From an uncultured Acidimicrobiales bacterium (GTDB lineage: Bacteria; Actinomycetota; Acidimicrobiia; Acidimicrobiales; SHLQ01): a stretch of 58,216 nucleotides of DNA. The stretch spans positions 1 to 58,216 of the forward strand of contig CALGZB010000030.1 in the NCBI GenBank assembly GCA_937934655.1, written 5' to 3'. Below are positions 24,738 to 35,700 of the stretch, in pieces. A model generated the notes under the pieces. The model did no database searches and was not told where the DNA came from. It was given only the letters and a program-made list of their open reading frames with translations. Position 1 is the stretch's first letter; every line of letters starts with the position of its first letter. A program made the position numbers and the translations under genes.

Positions 24738-25313
24738 TCACATCATGCCGAGTTCGAGTCGCGCAACATCAGAGAGGCGCGATTGGTCCCACGGCGGGTC
24801 GAACACGAGGGCGACGTCGACTTCTTCGACACCGGGCAGAGCGGTCACGGCATCTTGAAGGTCTTGTCGCATGATGTCGCCCATCCCACAAAACGGGGCG
24901 GTGACCGACATATCGATTTCGACACGTCTGTCGCCGCTTGGAAGATCGATTGCTTCGACCCGATAGACCAATCCCAGCTCGACGATGTCGACGGGGATCT
25001 CTGGGTCATAGACGGTTGCGGCCGCGGCCCAGACTGCATCGATGCTGAACTCGCTCGCTGCACTCGCGGCAATCTCTTCGGCGGTCTTTGGAGGCGCAAC
25101 GAAACCGAAGTCGACGGAATCTTCCGGAGTTAGCCGGGCCATTTCGCCTTCGCTGGTGGTGACCGTGGCGGTGCCGCCAAGCGCTTGCAGCACGGTGACG
25201 CGATCGCCAGCGGCGAGCACGGCGGGGTGGCCAGCCGGAATGATGGTGACCTTCACGTCGCGGGGCAGCGTGAACGCACTCGACCCTTTGAGGCTTACTC
25301 TCGACTCACGCAT
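24738..25313 (-). CDS. sufT: SufT, Fe-S cluster carrier/assembly protein
   Basis: A 191-residue protein with the SufT layout. An N-terminal SufT-specific segment ('FTLPRDVKVTIIPAGHPAVLAAGDRVTVLQALGG') is followed by a MIP18/DUF59 domain from about residue 92 ('VWAAAATVYDPEIPVDIVELGLVY'). The 'VTAPFCGMGD' motif holds the functional cysteine expected of MIP18-type cluster transfer proteins. It starts eight bases before the sufD stop, so it is translationally coupled to the Suf scaffold genes. Confidence 0.9.
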   Translation of the reverse strand: MRESRVSLKGSSAFTLPRDVKVTIIPAGHPAVLAAGDRVTVLQALGGTATVTTSEGEMARLTPEDSVDFGFVAPPKTAEEIAASAASEFSIDAVWAAAATVYDPEIPVDIVELGLVYRVEAIDLPSGDRRVEIDMSVTAPFCGMGDIMRQDLQDAVTALPGVEEVDVALVFDPPWDQSRLSDVARLELGMM

Positions 25314-26562
25314 TGTCTTGTCCGGTAGTGTCTTGTCCGGTTTCGTCGTGTCCGATCCGTTCGGTTATCCAGGCTCGAACGGTCGTGCTTTCGAGCTCGT
25401 CCATGACCTGATCGGCAAAGCCGGTAATGAGTAACCGTCGTGCCTCTTCTTTAGGAATGCCTCGACTACGCATGTAATACATGGCTGTTTCGTCGAGCTG
25501 CCCCACCGTGGCCCCGTGCTGACACGAGACCTCGTCGGCGAGAATTTCGAGCCGCGGCATCGTGTTGGCTTCTGCTCGGCGAGACAACAACAGGTTGGCG
25601 TTGGATTGCTCGGAGTCGGTGCCGTCGGCGCCAGGTCGAACATCGACGCCACCGTTCCACACACCGGTGCTGGAGTCATCAAGAACCCCACGGAACGATT
25701 GGCGACTCGTGCAGTTCTTTGCGGTATGAACCACCGTGATCTGCTGGTCGAGGGTTTGTTCGCCAAAGCCGAAGTACAGGCCCGAGAGATCGGCATGGCT
25801 CTCTTCGCCGGCGAGGTGCACGTGGTAGGCGACTCGGCCGTACTCGGAGCCCAAGTTGAACAGTCGGGCTCGGAACGTACTGCTGGCTGCCTGGACCACA
25901 TCGACTCGGCCGAGGTGGACCTGCGTCGATGGAAGATCCTGAAGAATGATGTGTTCGAGGTTGGCCTCGGCACCGATCGAAATTTCGGTACGGACGTTGG
26001 AGCCGCCGAACGTTTCGCCGCTTCCGATGCGAGTCTCGATAACCGTGGCCGAGCTGCCGGCGGCCATCTCGATGACGACGCGGGTAGCGGAAGCGTTCTG
26101 GTCAGCCTCTCCGCTGCCGGGCACAACGACGTCGACAATGTGAATGGTCTCGGAGGGTTGGCCGGTGATCTGGATCACTGCGCCACCCGTGCCAAAGGCC
26201 CGGTTGATGATCGAGAACGGATCCTCAGGGGTGTCGTGCTCTTGCTCGAGAAGAGCCTCGACCAGGTCGGTAGGTGCATCGGCAAGGCTCACCAATGTGA
26301 CCCCGTCGGGCAGGGTATCGAGGCTTGATCGCCCAACGTCGACAACACCGTTTACGAGTACGAGGCGCGGGCCATCGATTTCGGGAATCTGAGCATCGAT
26401 ATCGGCTGGCATGTCGGCCGGGGGAGTGCCCAGACCAAAGGCGAGCTGCGCCAACACCTTGTGTGGTGCATAGCGCCATGCCTCATCGCGCTTGGTCGGC
26501 AAGCTTAGTGTTTCGAGTTGCCCGACCGCGGTGAGGTGAGAGGGGAGGGTCGCGACACTCAT
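25306..26562 (-). CDS. sufD: SufD, Fe-S cluster scaffold subunit
   Basis: A 418-residue SufB/SufD-family right-handed beta-helix protein, shorter than SufB and without its extra N-terminal region. Markers are 'RDEAWRYAPHKVLAQL', 'VRTEISIGAEANLEHIIL', 'FRGVLDDSSTGVWNGGVDVRPGADGTDSEQSNANLLLSRRAEANTMPRLEI' and 'CQHGATVGQLDETAMYYMRSRGIPKEEARRLLI'. It forms the SufBC2D complex with its neighbours. The C-terminal tail has GQDTTGQD repeats from 15-bp DNA units. Its ATG overlaps the sufC stop. Confidence 0.93.
   Translation of the reverse strand: MSVATLPSHLTAVGQLETLSLPTKRDEAWRYAPHKVLAQLAFGLGTPPADMPADIDAQIPEIDGPRLVLVNGVVDVGRSSLDTLPDGVTLVSLADAPTDLVEALLEQEHDTPEDPFSIINRAFGTGGAVIQITGQPSETIHIVDVVVPGSGEADQNASATRVVIEMAAGSSATVIETRIGSGETFGGSNVRTEISIGAEANLEHIILQDLPSTQVHLGRVDVVQAASSTFRARLFNLGSEYGRVAYHVHLAGEESHADLSGLYFGFGEQTLDQQITVVHTAKNCTSRQSFRGVLDDSSTGVWNGGVDVRPGADGTDSEQSNANLLLSRRAEANTMPRLEILADEVSCQHGATVGQLDETAMYYMRSRGIPKEEARRLLITGFADQVMDELESTTVRAWITERIGHDETGQDTTGQDNA
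25315..25359 (-). repeat. Three 15-bp tandem units at the sufD 3' end
   Basis: Units GTCTTGTCCGGTAGT, GTCTTGTCCGGTTTC and GTCGTGTCCGATCCG lie at 25315, 25330 and 25345. They encode the DETGQDTTGQD tail of SufD and abut the sufT start. Confidence 0.8.
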
Positions 26563-27314
26563 GCCTTCGTTCCCGAGAGGGGTGCATAGCTGGCGTACCC
26601 GTGCTCTTCGAGCTTTAGGGCCAGGGTGTGGTCGCCAGATTCGACGATCTTGCCGTCGACAAGAACGTGTACAAAGTCTGGCTTGATGTAATCGAGCAGA
26701 CGTTGGTAGTGAGTAATCACGATGAGCGACCGCTCGGGGTCGCGAAGCTCGTTCACTCCCGCAGCGACTACGCGAAGTGCATCGATGTCGAGACCCGAGT
26801 CGGTTTCGTCGAGGACGGCCAGCCGCGGCTGCATGATGGCCATCTGCAGAATCTCGTTGCGCTTCTTCTCGCCACCACTGAATCCGGCGTTGACCGAGCG
26901 GTAGAGGAAGTCTTCCTTCATCTCGACCAACTCCATGGCTTCGTTTGCCATCTTGAGGAAGTCGCGAGCACCAATCTCGTCTTCGCCGCGGGTGCGGCGA
27001 ACCGAGTTGAGGGCCGTACGAAGGAAGTACATGTTGTTCACGCCAGGAATCTCGACGGGATATTGGAACCCCATGAAGACACCGGCAGCAGCGCGTGCCT
27101 CTGGTTCCATCTCGAGGAGGTCGGCGTCATCGAGGGTTACGGACCCGCCGATGTCGTAGCCGTCGCGGCCAGCAAGAGCGTGGGCCAGCGTGCTTTTTCC
27201 GGCACCGTTGGGGCCCATGATTGCGTGGACTTCGCCGGAACCGACCTCGAGGTTGAGGCCGGTGAGGATGTTTACTTCCCCGATTGAAACGGTTAGATCC
27301 TTGATGTGCAGCAT
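26559..27314 (-). CDS. sufC: SufC, Fe-S assembly ATPase
   Basis: A 251-residue ABC-type ATPase. Walker A is GPNGAGKST at about residues 34-42, the signature region is 'NAGFSGGEKKRNEILQM', Walker B is 'RLAVLDETDSGLD', and 'VITHYQRLLDYI' contains the switch histidine. SufC drives the SufBD scaffold. The start overlaps the sufB stop by one base and its stop overlaps the sufD start by four. Confidence 0.95.
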   Translation of the reverse strand: MLHIKDLTVSIGEVNILTGLNLEVGSGEVHAIMGPNGAGKSTLAHALAGRDGYDIGGSVTLDDADLLEMEPEARAAAGVFMGFQYPVEIPGVNNMYFLRTALNSVRRTRGEDEIGARDFLKMANEAMELVEMKEDFLYRSVNAGFSGGEKKRNEILQMAIMQPRLAVLDETDSGLDIDALRVVAAGVNELRDPERSLIVITHYQRLLDYIKPDFVHVLVDGKIVESGDHTLALKLEEHGYASYAPLSGTKA

Positions 27315-28756
27315 CAGCCGACACTTCCTTCCAAACTCACGCTCAGCAACCGCTGAGCTTCAACTGCGAACTCCATTGGGAGCTCGTCAAATACTTCGCG
27401 ACAGAAACCATTGACGATCATGGCCATCGCATCTTCTTCGTTCATTCCGCGTTGGCGGCAGTAGTAGAGCTGATCCTCGCCAACGGTTGAGGTGGACGCC
27501 TCGTGTTCGACCTGTGCGCTCGGGTTCTTGACCTCGATGTAGGGCACGGTGTGTGCGCCGCACTCTTTGCCAATGAGAAGTGAATCGCACTGGGTGTAGT
27601 TCCGGGCGTTTTCGGCTGACCGCATCATCTTGACGAGGCCCCGGTAAGTGTTCTGGCCCTTGGCGGCCGAGATGCCCTTCGAGATAATGCTGCTGGTGGT
27701 ATCGGCGCCGATGTGAATCATCTTCGTGCCGGTGTCGGCCTGCTGGTGCTTGGAGGTGAGTGCCACCGAGTAGAACTCACCGATCGAACGATCGCCCTGC
27801 AAGATCACGCTTGGGTATTTCCAGGTGATGGCTGAGCCGGTTTCGACCTGAGTCCACGAGATCTTGGCGTCGGTGTGGGCACGACCTCGCTTGGTGACGA
27901 AGTTGTAGATGCCGCCCACGCCGTTTTCGTCGCCGGGGTACCAGTTCTGCACGGTCGAGTACTTGATCTCGGAACGGTCTTTGGCGACGAGCTCGACAAC
28001 TGCTGCGTGAAGCTGGTTTTCGTCTCGTTGGGGAGCAGTGCAACCCTCGAGGTACGAAACATGCGAGTCGTCTTCGGCCACAATGAGGGTTCGTTCGAAC
28101 TGGCCGGTGTTCATTGAGTTGATGCGGAAATAGGTGGACAACTCCATGGGGCAGCGAACGCCCTTGGGGATGTAGCAGAAGGATCCGTCAGAGAACACGG
28201 CCGAGTTGAGAGCAGCAAAGAAGTTGTCGCGAACCGGGACGACGGAGCCAAGGTGCTCTTTGATGAGCTCTGGGTAGTCCTGCACGGCCTCGGAGAACGA
28301 ACAGAAGATCACGCCGGCTTCAGCGAGCGTGGCTTTGAAGGTTGTCGTAACCGACACCGAGTCGACGATCGCATCGACGGCGACGTTGCTGAGCATTTTT
28401 TGCTCGTGGAGCGGAATGCCCAACTTGTCGAACATTTCGCGGATATCGGGGTCGACGTCGTCCATGCTGTCGAGCACAGGCTTTTGTTTTGGCGCAGCCC
28501 AGTAGCTGATGGACTGATAGTCGATGGGGGCGATGTTGAGCTTGGTCCAGTCGGGCTCTTCCATCTCTTGCCAGGCAGCGAACGCTTTGAGGCGCCAATC
28601 GAGGAGCCACTCGGGCTCGTCCTTCTTCGACGAGATGAGGCGCACCGTGTCTTCGGTAAGCCCGGGCGGCGCGATATCGGTGTCCAGATCGGTGCTGAAA
28701 CCGTATTCGTAGCTGGCTTCAGTCAGCTCTTCGATACCTCGAACGGCTTCACTCAT
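27314..28756 (-). CDS. sufB: SufB, Fe-S cluster scaffold subunit
   Basis: A 480-residue SufB. The ATG at 28756 is preferred over the adjacent TTG because AGGAAGG lies seven to eight bases further upstream. Family segments include '[24 protein letters not shown]', '[21 protein letters not shown]', '[23 protein letters not shown]' with the conserved cysteine, and '[40 protein letters not shown]'. It heads the sufBCDT operon and is divergent from sufR. Confidence 0.95.
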   Translation of the reverse strand: MSEAVRGIEELTEASYEYGFSTDLDTDIAPPGLTEDTVRLISSKKDEPEWLLDWRLKAFAAWQEMEEPDWTKLNIAPIDYQSISYWAAPKQKPVLDSMDDVDPDIREMFDKLGIPLHEQKMLSNVAVDAIVDSVSVTTTFKATLAEAGVIFCSFSEAVQDYPELIKEHLGSVVPVRDNFFAALNSAVFSDGSFCYIPKGVRCPMELSTYFRINSMNTGQFERTLIVAEDDSHVSYLEGCTAPQRDENQLHAAVVELVAKDRSEIKYSTVQNWYPGDENGVGGIYNFVTKRGRAHTDAKISWTQVETGSAITWKYPSVILQGDRSIGEFYSVALTSKHQQADTGTKMIHIGADTTSSIISKGISAAKGQNTYRGLVKMMRSAENARNYTQCDSLLIGKECGAHTVPYIEVKNPSAQVEHEASTSTVGEDQLYYCRQRGMNEEDAMAMIVNGFCREVFDELPMEFAVEAQRLLSVSLEGSVG

Positions 28757-28940
28757 CAATGTGCCTTCCTTTGCTTCTTCTACTTCTTGGCTTCGAGTAC
28801 TTCTTGACTTGTCTGCTGGGCTTCTTGGCGACGCAGGGCAGAAGCCTGTGGTCTTCTGAAGTGAGGTCCTAGGTTAGCAGGTTATGAAAGTTCTACGTTG
28901 TTAAACTCTTGAAAGCTGTCTGAAGTGCTACGGTTGCCGA
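28757..28940. promoter_or_regulatory. Divergent sufR-sufB control region
   Basis: This 184-base region separates sufB and sufR starts. Its A/T-rich centre (28875-28915) includes two similar GAAAGYT words and 'GTTGTTAAAC'. I see no clear dyad that I would call a SufR operator and no convincing -35/-10 pair. SufR normally binds such a divergent region to repress suf. Confidence 0.45.
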
Positions 28941-29579
28941 ATGGCAACAATCGGCGTCGATCTCTCTACAACGCAACGTCGCGTCCTGATCGCACTGAAA
29001 CGCCGTGGCGAAGCCACCGCCGATGAACTCGCCATCGCGCTAGATATCTCTTCAAGTGCAGTTCGCCAACATCTCAGCTCACTCCGCTCTGCTGGCTATA
29101 TTACGGCCCGTCAAGACCATGGGCACACTGGGCGACCAGCCGATCGCTACCACGCCACCGACCTCACCGAAGCCCTGTTCGTCACCCCCGACAGCAGCCT
29201 CTCGATCGAACTTCTCGAACACATCGAGGAAGAAGATCCCGAACTGATCGAACGGGTCTTTAACCGCCGTCGCCGCCGACTCGTCGAGGAAGTCAAAGAC
29301 GAGCTGGTGGGTAGGCCAATCGGCGAGCGCGTCGAAGCGCTCACTGGATTGCTCGATGATCAGGGTTATCTGGCCGACTCCGAAAAGCTTGACGAGAGCC
29401 ATTACCGGATCAAGCTCAATAGCTGCGCAATCTGGTCGGTTGCATCGCACTATCAGCAAGCTTGCACCGCCGAACTCGATTTCATCCGCGACCTGATCCC
29501 AGATGCAACGGTGCAACGAGTAACCCATAAGACATCTGGGGCGCATACGTGCGCCTACGAGATCACACAGCCTCTCTAG
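28941..29579 (+). CDS. sufR: SufR, Fe-S-sensing repressor of suf
   Basis: A 212-residue regulator. A winged helix-turn-helix occupies residues 10-70 ('TADELAIALDISSSAVRQHLSSLRSAGYI'). The C-terminal ligand domain has C162, C175 and C204. The cyanobacterial pattern is C-x12-C-x13-C-x14-C (from memory); here the spacing fits but residue 189 is Ala, leaving three cysteines, as I recall for other actinobacterial SufR proteins. It likely represses sufBCDT when carrying a 4Fe-4S cluster. The gene is divergent from sufB. Four 15-bp tandem repeats begin at its stop codon. Confidence 0.9.
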   Translation: MATIGVDLSTTQRRVLIALKRRGEATADELAIALDISSSAVRQHLSSLRSAGYITARQDHGHTGRPADRYHATDLTEALFVTPDSSLSIELLEHIEEEDPELIERVFNRRRRRLVEEVKDELVGRPIGERVEALTGLLDDQGYLADSEKLDESHYRIKLNSCAIWSVASHYQQACTAELDFIRDLIPDATVQRVTHKTSGAHTCAYEITQPL

Positions 29580-29631
29580 GGTCAGGCTCTCTAGGGTCAG
29601 GCTCTCTAGGTTCAGGCTCTGTAGGTTCAAG
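29572..29631 (+). repeat. Four 15-bp tandem units across the sufR stop
   Basis: Units of the form CTCTCTAGGGTCAGG start at 29572, 29587, 29602 and 29617, with slight decay in the last two. The first contains the sufR TAG stop; later units repeat the in-frame TAG. Confidence 0.85.
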
Positions 29632-29724
29632 CTGCGCTGAGCAGGGCTTTGTTGACGGAACGGCCTCAGATCGGCGGTTCTCCTACCGATGGAAGGACAG
29701 TCGTCTGTTCTTTGGAGTTCCGCT

Positions 29725-32700
29725 TTGTCTCGCAGGAATCATCTTTCTCTGGCTTTCCTGTCGGTCATCGTTTTGGCGTCACTGCTCGGCCTGATTCCAT
29801 CGTTGCCCGTCGCTGGTCAAACCAGCTACACCCCATGGGAGTGCGACGGCACGCCGATCCTGATGCGCGGCGGCAAGTTCCATCGCATCGTTCCCGATCC
29901 AGCTGTACCTGGGAATCTCACCATCGAGACCATTCCCGGAACCAGCGGCATCCGGAACTCGACCGGATTCGATCCAACAACCAATCTGGTCTACGGCGTC
30001 GGAAACACGGGCGGGGTCCGACACGTGCGGGCCTACGACGCTACCGGCGCAATCGTGTTCGAAACCCCCATCCAGGCGCCGTACCCCCAAGATGCGAGCC
30101 AGTACGCAGGAACCGTGCTCGGCGATGGTCGCTACATCATCCATAGCGTTGGCAACGGCTCTGGCACTACCGGTTGGTATGCCGGGAACCGCTTCAACCT
30201 CTGGTCGATCGACCCTCTCACTGGAGCGTCGACTCACATTGGTTCGACCCCCGTCAACTTCGCGGACTTCTCGTACAACCCGCTCGATGGCTATCTGTAC
30301 CAGATCGTCAACCGCGTGCTTTGGAAGGTCGATCCGAACGACGGCTCGACCAGCACCGTGGCCATGCCCGGTTCTTTCCCCAACGGGAGTTTCGGAGCGT
30401 CATGGTTCGACGCTGCCGGAAACCTCTACTCGTTCCGCAACAATCCGGGCGACATCTTTAAGGTCGATCCGGCGAACCCTGCCGGCTGGACCGAGGTCGG
30501 CGAAGTAGGCAGCGACGGAGGAACCGATGCTGGTAGCTGTGTCAGCCAGATCGACTTGAAAAAGGACGTGATCGAAGCGAGCGGCGATCCTCTCGCCCCC
30601 GACAACCGCAACTTCAACGGCGGGAACATTGCTCGCTACAAATTCACGATCATCAACAACGGTCTGCCGACCCAGAACCGCACCGTAGACCTGTGCGATG
30701 TACTTCCCGCCGATGGCCGCGAATATTCGGGTGTGTGGACGTCGACCAGCCCAACCGCCACCATGACGTCGGGTGGTGCCGCTGGCGACACTTCGTTCTG
30801 CCTCGAGGTGGTCGCTCCGTCGAGTTTGTGGACCGACCCAGCCAACCCTGGTCAGCCGCCGGTGGAAGTCGTCGTCGAGGTCCGATTGACCAGAGCGATG
30901 GCGCCGGGCACCTACGAGAACCAAGCCACGTTGGACTTCGACCAAGATGGCGTCGTCGATGTCCTGAGTGACGACCCCGGCGACGGGAGTGACCCACGCG
31001 ACCCAACCACCCTTTCGGTGATGGGCGCATTTCTGGTGGACAAGACGGTTATCGGCCACCCAACCGACGACTCGACCGACTCGTTTGCGGTGACCGTTGC
31101 GTGCGTCTTGGCCGACGGCTCGCCGGTCGATGTCTTGCGGACTTCGTTTCGCAACGAGTCCACGAACGCTGCCTGGCCGGGCGCAGCGACCAATACCTTT
31201 TCGATTCGTAGCGGCGATGTCGTTCGGGTCCGGAGCCTTCCGGCGGGGGCCACCTGTGAAGTCACCGAAACCGCCAATCCTTCGTACGAGACTTCCACCA
31301 CGAGTGGCGATATCGCGGCCGGCAACGTAGCCACGCTGACCCTTGACGAGCCGTACGAAGAAGAGACGGTCTCGTTCAGAAACGAAACGTCTACGTTCTC
31401 GATTACCAAGACAACCGACTCGACCACCGCGCTTCCGGTGGATGGTGACGGCACGTTTACCTTCGATGTCGTCTGCGACGACGGGACCAACGCCACGGTG
31501 GATGTCACCACCACAGGCGGCACCGGCTCGGCAAGCTACCCCGATGTACCGCTCGTGCCTCCCGGCACCGAATGCACCATCACCGAGCAAGGCCTAACCG
31601 GATGGTCGGTCACGACCGCCAACCCGCAGACCGTGACGACGGATCTGGTCGTGACACCAACTGCTGAGTTCGAGAACGTTCGCGAGTTCGCCGACCTTGT
31701 GGTCACCAAACAGATCGTCGGCCTCCCGACCAGCGCCGACCCGAGAGCCTTCGTCTTCGACGTCTCCATCGAATGCATCGGCGGTGGTCTGACCGGTACG
31801 TACAGCGTGCCCGGTCCGCTGACCATCGCGACTGATAGTCCCATCACGGTTGCCGACCTGCCGGTCGGGGCTACCTGCACCGTGGTCGAAGCTCCAGCTA
31901 CGGGATTCAACGCGCGGTTTGCACCAGAAAGCGCCGTCGAGATTGCAACGGGCGGCAGCACCGTCGAGATCACCAACTCGACCGGCTCGCTGATCGTCGA
32001 GAAGAACACGGTCGTCCCAAACACCCACCCCATCGACCCGCATGGCACCTTCACCTTTGATCTTCAGTGTGTGGACAGCGATGGATCGACAGTGTTCGAC
32101 CAATCCATTCCGCTTACGACCAACTCCCTGACTCTCACCGGAGCGACCGGCGGCATCAGCCACACCGAGGTCGGTGTACTTCCGCCTGGAGCTGTGTGCT
32201 CAATCACCGAGCAGGCGCCCGCCGCGGGCTGGGTTATCGACTCGCCCGCAACGGTCTCGCTCGACGTCACCGTCGATGACCCCGAGCCAATGGCCACGTT
32301 TACCAACCGTCGTGAGGTTGGCTCGTTGACCATCACCAAGACCCTCGCCGGGATCCCGGCTGGTCTCAACCTCGATGACGAGACCTTCACCGTCGACATC
32401 TCGTGCGTTGGCGACTTCACCTCAAGCCCATACGTGCTGACCAACCAGTTGGTTTCGGTCAACACGCCGCTCGTGATCGACGACCTGCCGACCAACGCCG
32501 TTTGCACCGTGAGCGAAGACGCCGATGATCGGTTTGCCTCAACCATGAGTCCGCCGACCGGCGAGATCACGATCGATACCGATGGCGAAACGGTTGCGCT
32601 GACCAACACCACCACCTCGTTCCAGCTCACCAAGCTCACGAGCTCGGCCAACCCGGCGGCCGCCGACATCGACGGCACGTTCGAGTTCGCGGTCGAGTGC

Positions 32701-35700
32701 ATCGCGGCCGGCGGCGACACGCTATTTGACGACACCGTCTCCATCGCCACCTTGCTCGGCACCGGATCAGCCAGCCCTGCCAACCTCCCACTTGTGCCCG
32801 ACGGAACCACCTGCACGGTCAACGAAGTCGGACCCCCAAGCGGCTTCACCCTCATCAACCGTGTTGGCGGGACCCCTGTCGCCACGAACGGCATCGAGGT
32901 TGTTACCAGTGCGACTCCAGCCGCTCTCGAATTCGAGAACCAACTCGATGCTGGGACCTTGACCGTGACCAAGGACGTCACCGGCGTCGATGTGACCACG
33001 GCACTCGAGGCCGAGGTCTTTGCAGTCACGGTGACCTGTACCGGCAACTTCACCGGCGGCACCTACACCGTGCCCGGACCACTGACCGTCACCGAAGGCA
33101 CGCCACTGGTGATCGACGACCTTCCGGTCGGATCGGTCTGTTCGGCCAGCGAAGCCGATGATGCTCGGTTCACGCCTACCTTTACGCCAGCGGGCGGAGC
33201 GACCATCGACGCGGCCGGTACTGCAACTGTCGCCATCGACAACGCAACCTCAACCTTCGCCATCGACAAGACCACCACGGCTCCCGCTGGCATCGACCCC
33301 GACGCAACCTTTACCTTCGACGTTTCGTGTGTTGACCCCGACGGCGCGACCATCTTCACCGACACCGTGTCGATCACCACCGCTGGTGGCGCCGGTGCCT
33401 GGGGTCTTCCCGACGCTCCGTTCGTTGCGCCCGGCACGGTCTGCACCGTGGTCGAGGCCCCGCTTGCTTCCTGGGCGGTTTCTGGTTCGGCCACGACGAC
33501 CATCACCACGACGGCGACCACCACCGAGACTGCTAGTTTCATCAACGAGCGGGCGGTCGCCGACCTCGACATCACCAAGACGCTCATCGGTATCCCCGAT
33601 GGGTTTGATCTCGATGGCGACCTGGCCACCGACAATGACGACACGATGTTCACCGTCGATGTGTCGTGTACCGGCGACTTTGCGAGCAGCCCTCTGACGA
33701 TCACGGGTCTGCCGCTGTCGGTGAATGCCCCGCTGACCGTCCCCAACCTGCCAACCGGCGCGGTCTGCGAAGTCACCGAAGTGTTCGATAGTCGCTTCCA
33801 AACCCTGTATTCCCCTGATATCGGCGACGGGACCGCAGCGGTCGTGTCGCTTTCGAGCGCCGGAGCCTCGGCGGGTGTTACCAACAGTGGCGGCACGCTT
33901 GCGGTGCGTAAAGACACCCTCGCCCCCAGTACTCACCCGATCGATCTGTTGGTCGACGTCGACTACGTCATCGACTGCGGAGTCGAATATTCGGGCACGC
34001 ATACCTTGGCGGTTGACCAGATATCTGGTGGTCAAGGAATCGGCGGCATCACCTACACCGAGCTGCCGATCATGCCTGCAGGAACGGTCTGCTCAGTGAC
34101 CGAAACGGTTCCGACTGGCTGGACGGTCACGACGGCCAACCCCCAATCGGTCACCATTGGTCCGAACCCGCCGACCGCTTCGTTTGTCAACGAACGAGAT
34201 ACCACTTCGCTCACGGTAACCAAGGTCATCGACGGCCTTCCCGCTGGATACGACTTGAGTGACGAGGAGTTCATCGTCGACGTTTCGTGTTCGGGCGGAT
34301 TCACCGTCGACCCCTACCTGATTGCCGATCAAGTCATCACCGCCAACACCCCTCTGGTGATCGACGACCTTCCTACCGGTGCAGTTTGTTCGGTCATCGA
34401 AGATGCCGACGAGCGCTTTGCTACAACCATCGAACCTCCGGTCACGCTCGCCGCTGGCGGAAGCGAGCTGGTGGTAACCAATACGACCTCGTCGGTCGCG
34501 ATCGACAAGACAACCGTTTCGAGCTCTCCGCACCCGGTGGCACTCGACGGAACTTTCGAGTTCGAGATCACTTGCCCAGGGATCGAGCTGGTCGACGCGG
34601 AGATCACGACCGTTGGCCAGATCGGTAGTTGGGGTGCTCCCAATGGTCCACTGGTTCCGCCCGGAACAACCTGTGATGTTGAAGAAACTGGTAGTCCTGA
34701 CGGTTGGGTTGATCAAGACCCGGACGGCATTGCGATTACCACCGACGATTCGGGCATTCCGGTTATCGCCTCGTTCACCAACGTCCTCGCTACCGGTTCG
34801 CTCACTATCGCCAAGACCATCATTGGATCGCCAGCGGCCCTCGCCGACGAGCCGTTCACCGTCGACATCTCCTGTGTCGGAGAGTTCGTCTCGAACCCGT
34901 ACTTGATCGTCGACCAGATCGTCACGGTCAATACTCCGTTGGTGATCCCCGACCTTCCGACCGGTGCAACGTGCACGGTTACCGAAGATCCCGATGCCCG
35001 CTTCCTCCCCGCCTTCGACCCCGACGATGGGTCGGCAGTGATCACGGCTGACGGTGTGGAGATCGGTATCGATAACCGCACCGGAACTTTTGATATCACC
35101 AAGGAGATCGTCGTCGCTGGAACCCAGCCCATCGATGTGACCCTCGACTTCGCCATCGATGTTTCCTGCACCGACGGCACGTCGCTGTCGCTGACCATGG
35201 AGATCGTCGACGGGGCTGCAGTAACCAAGACCTATCCCGAGATTCCGTTGCTCCCCGACGGCACCGCCTGCACGATCAGCGAGGCGGCAGCGCCCGCTGG
35301 TTGGGTCTTGATCGAGGACGCCGACGCCGACACCGACACGGTCGCCAACGCAACCGAGGTAGTAGTGAGCGCCCTCGAAAGCCCGACGCTGACCTTTGTG
35401 AACGAACGCGAGACCGGCGATCTCGCCATCGCGAAGTCGGTTCTCGGCACACCCGTCGGTCTCGACCCTTCGACCCTGACCTTTACCGTCGACGTTTCGT
35501 GCGTTGGCGACTTTGTTTCGTCGCCGCTTGAATTCACCGACCAGCCGATCGGCGACGGCGGCACCATCGTCATCGAAGATCTCCCGACCGGCGCTGTGTG
35601 TCAGGTCGTCGAAGACGCCGACGCACGCTTCGCTGCGACCTACACGCCAGCGGCCGCGATCGGTAGCGAGGTCACGATCGATACCGACGGCGAGAGCGTG

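Noticed and set aside
28889-28912. SufR operator from partial repeats
   Set aside because: No dyad with enough symmetry could be seen, so only the control region is reported.
29572-29631. CRISPR-like repeat array
   Set aside because: Units are only 15 bp and directly adjacent without spacers, so this is a simple tandem repeat.
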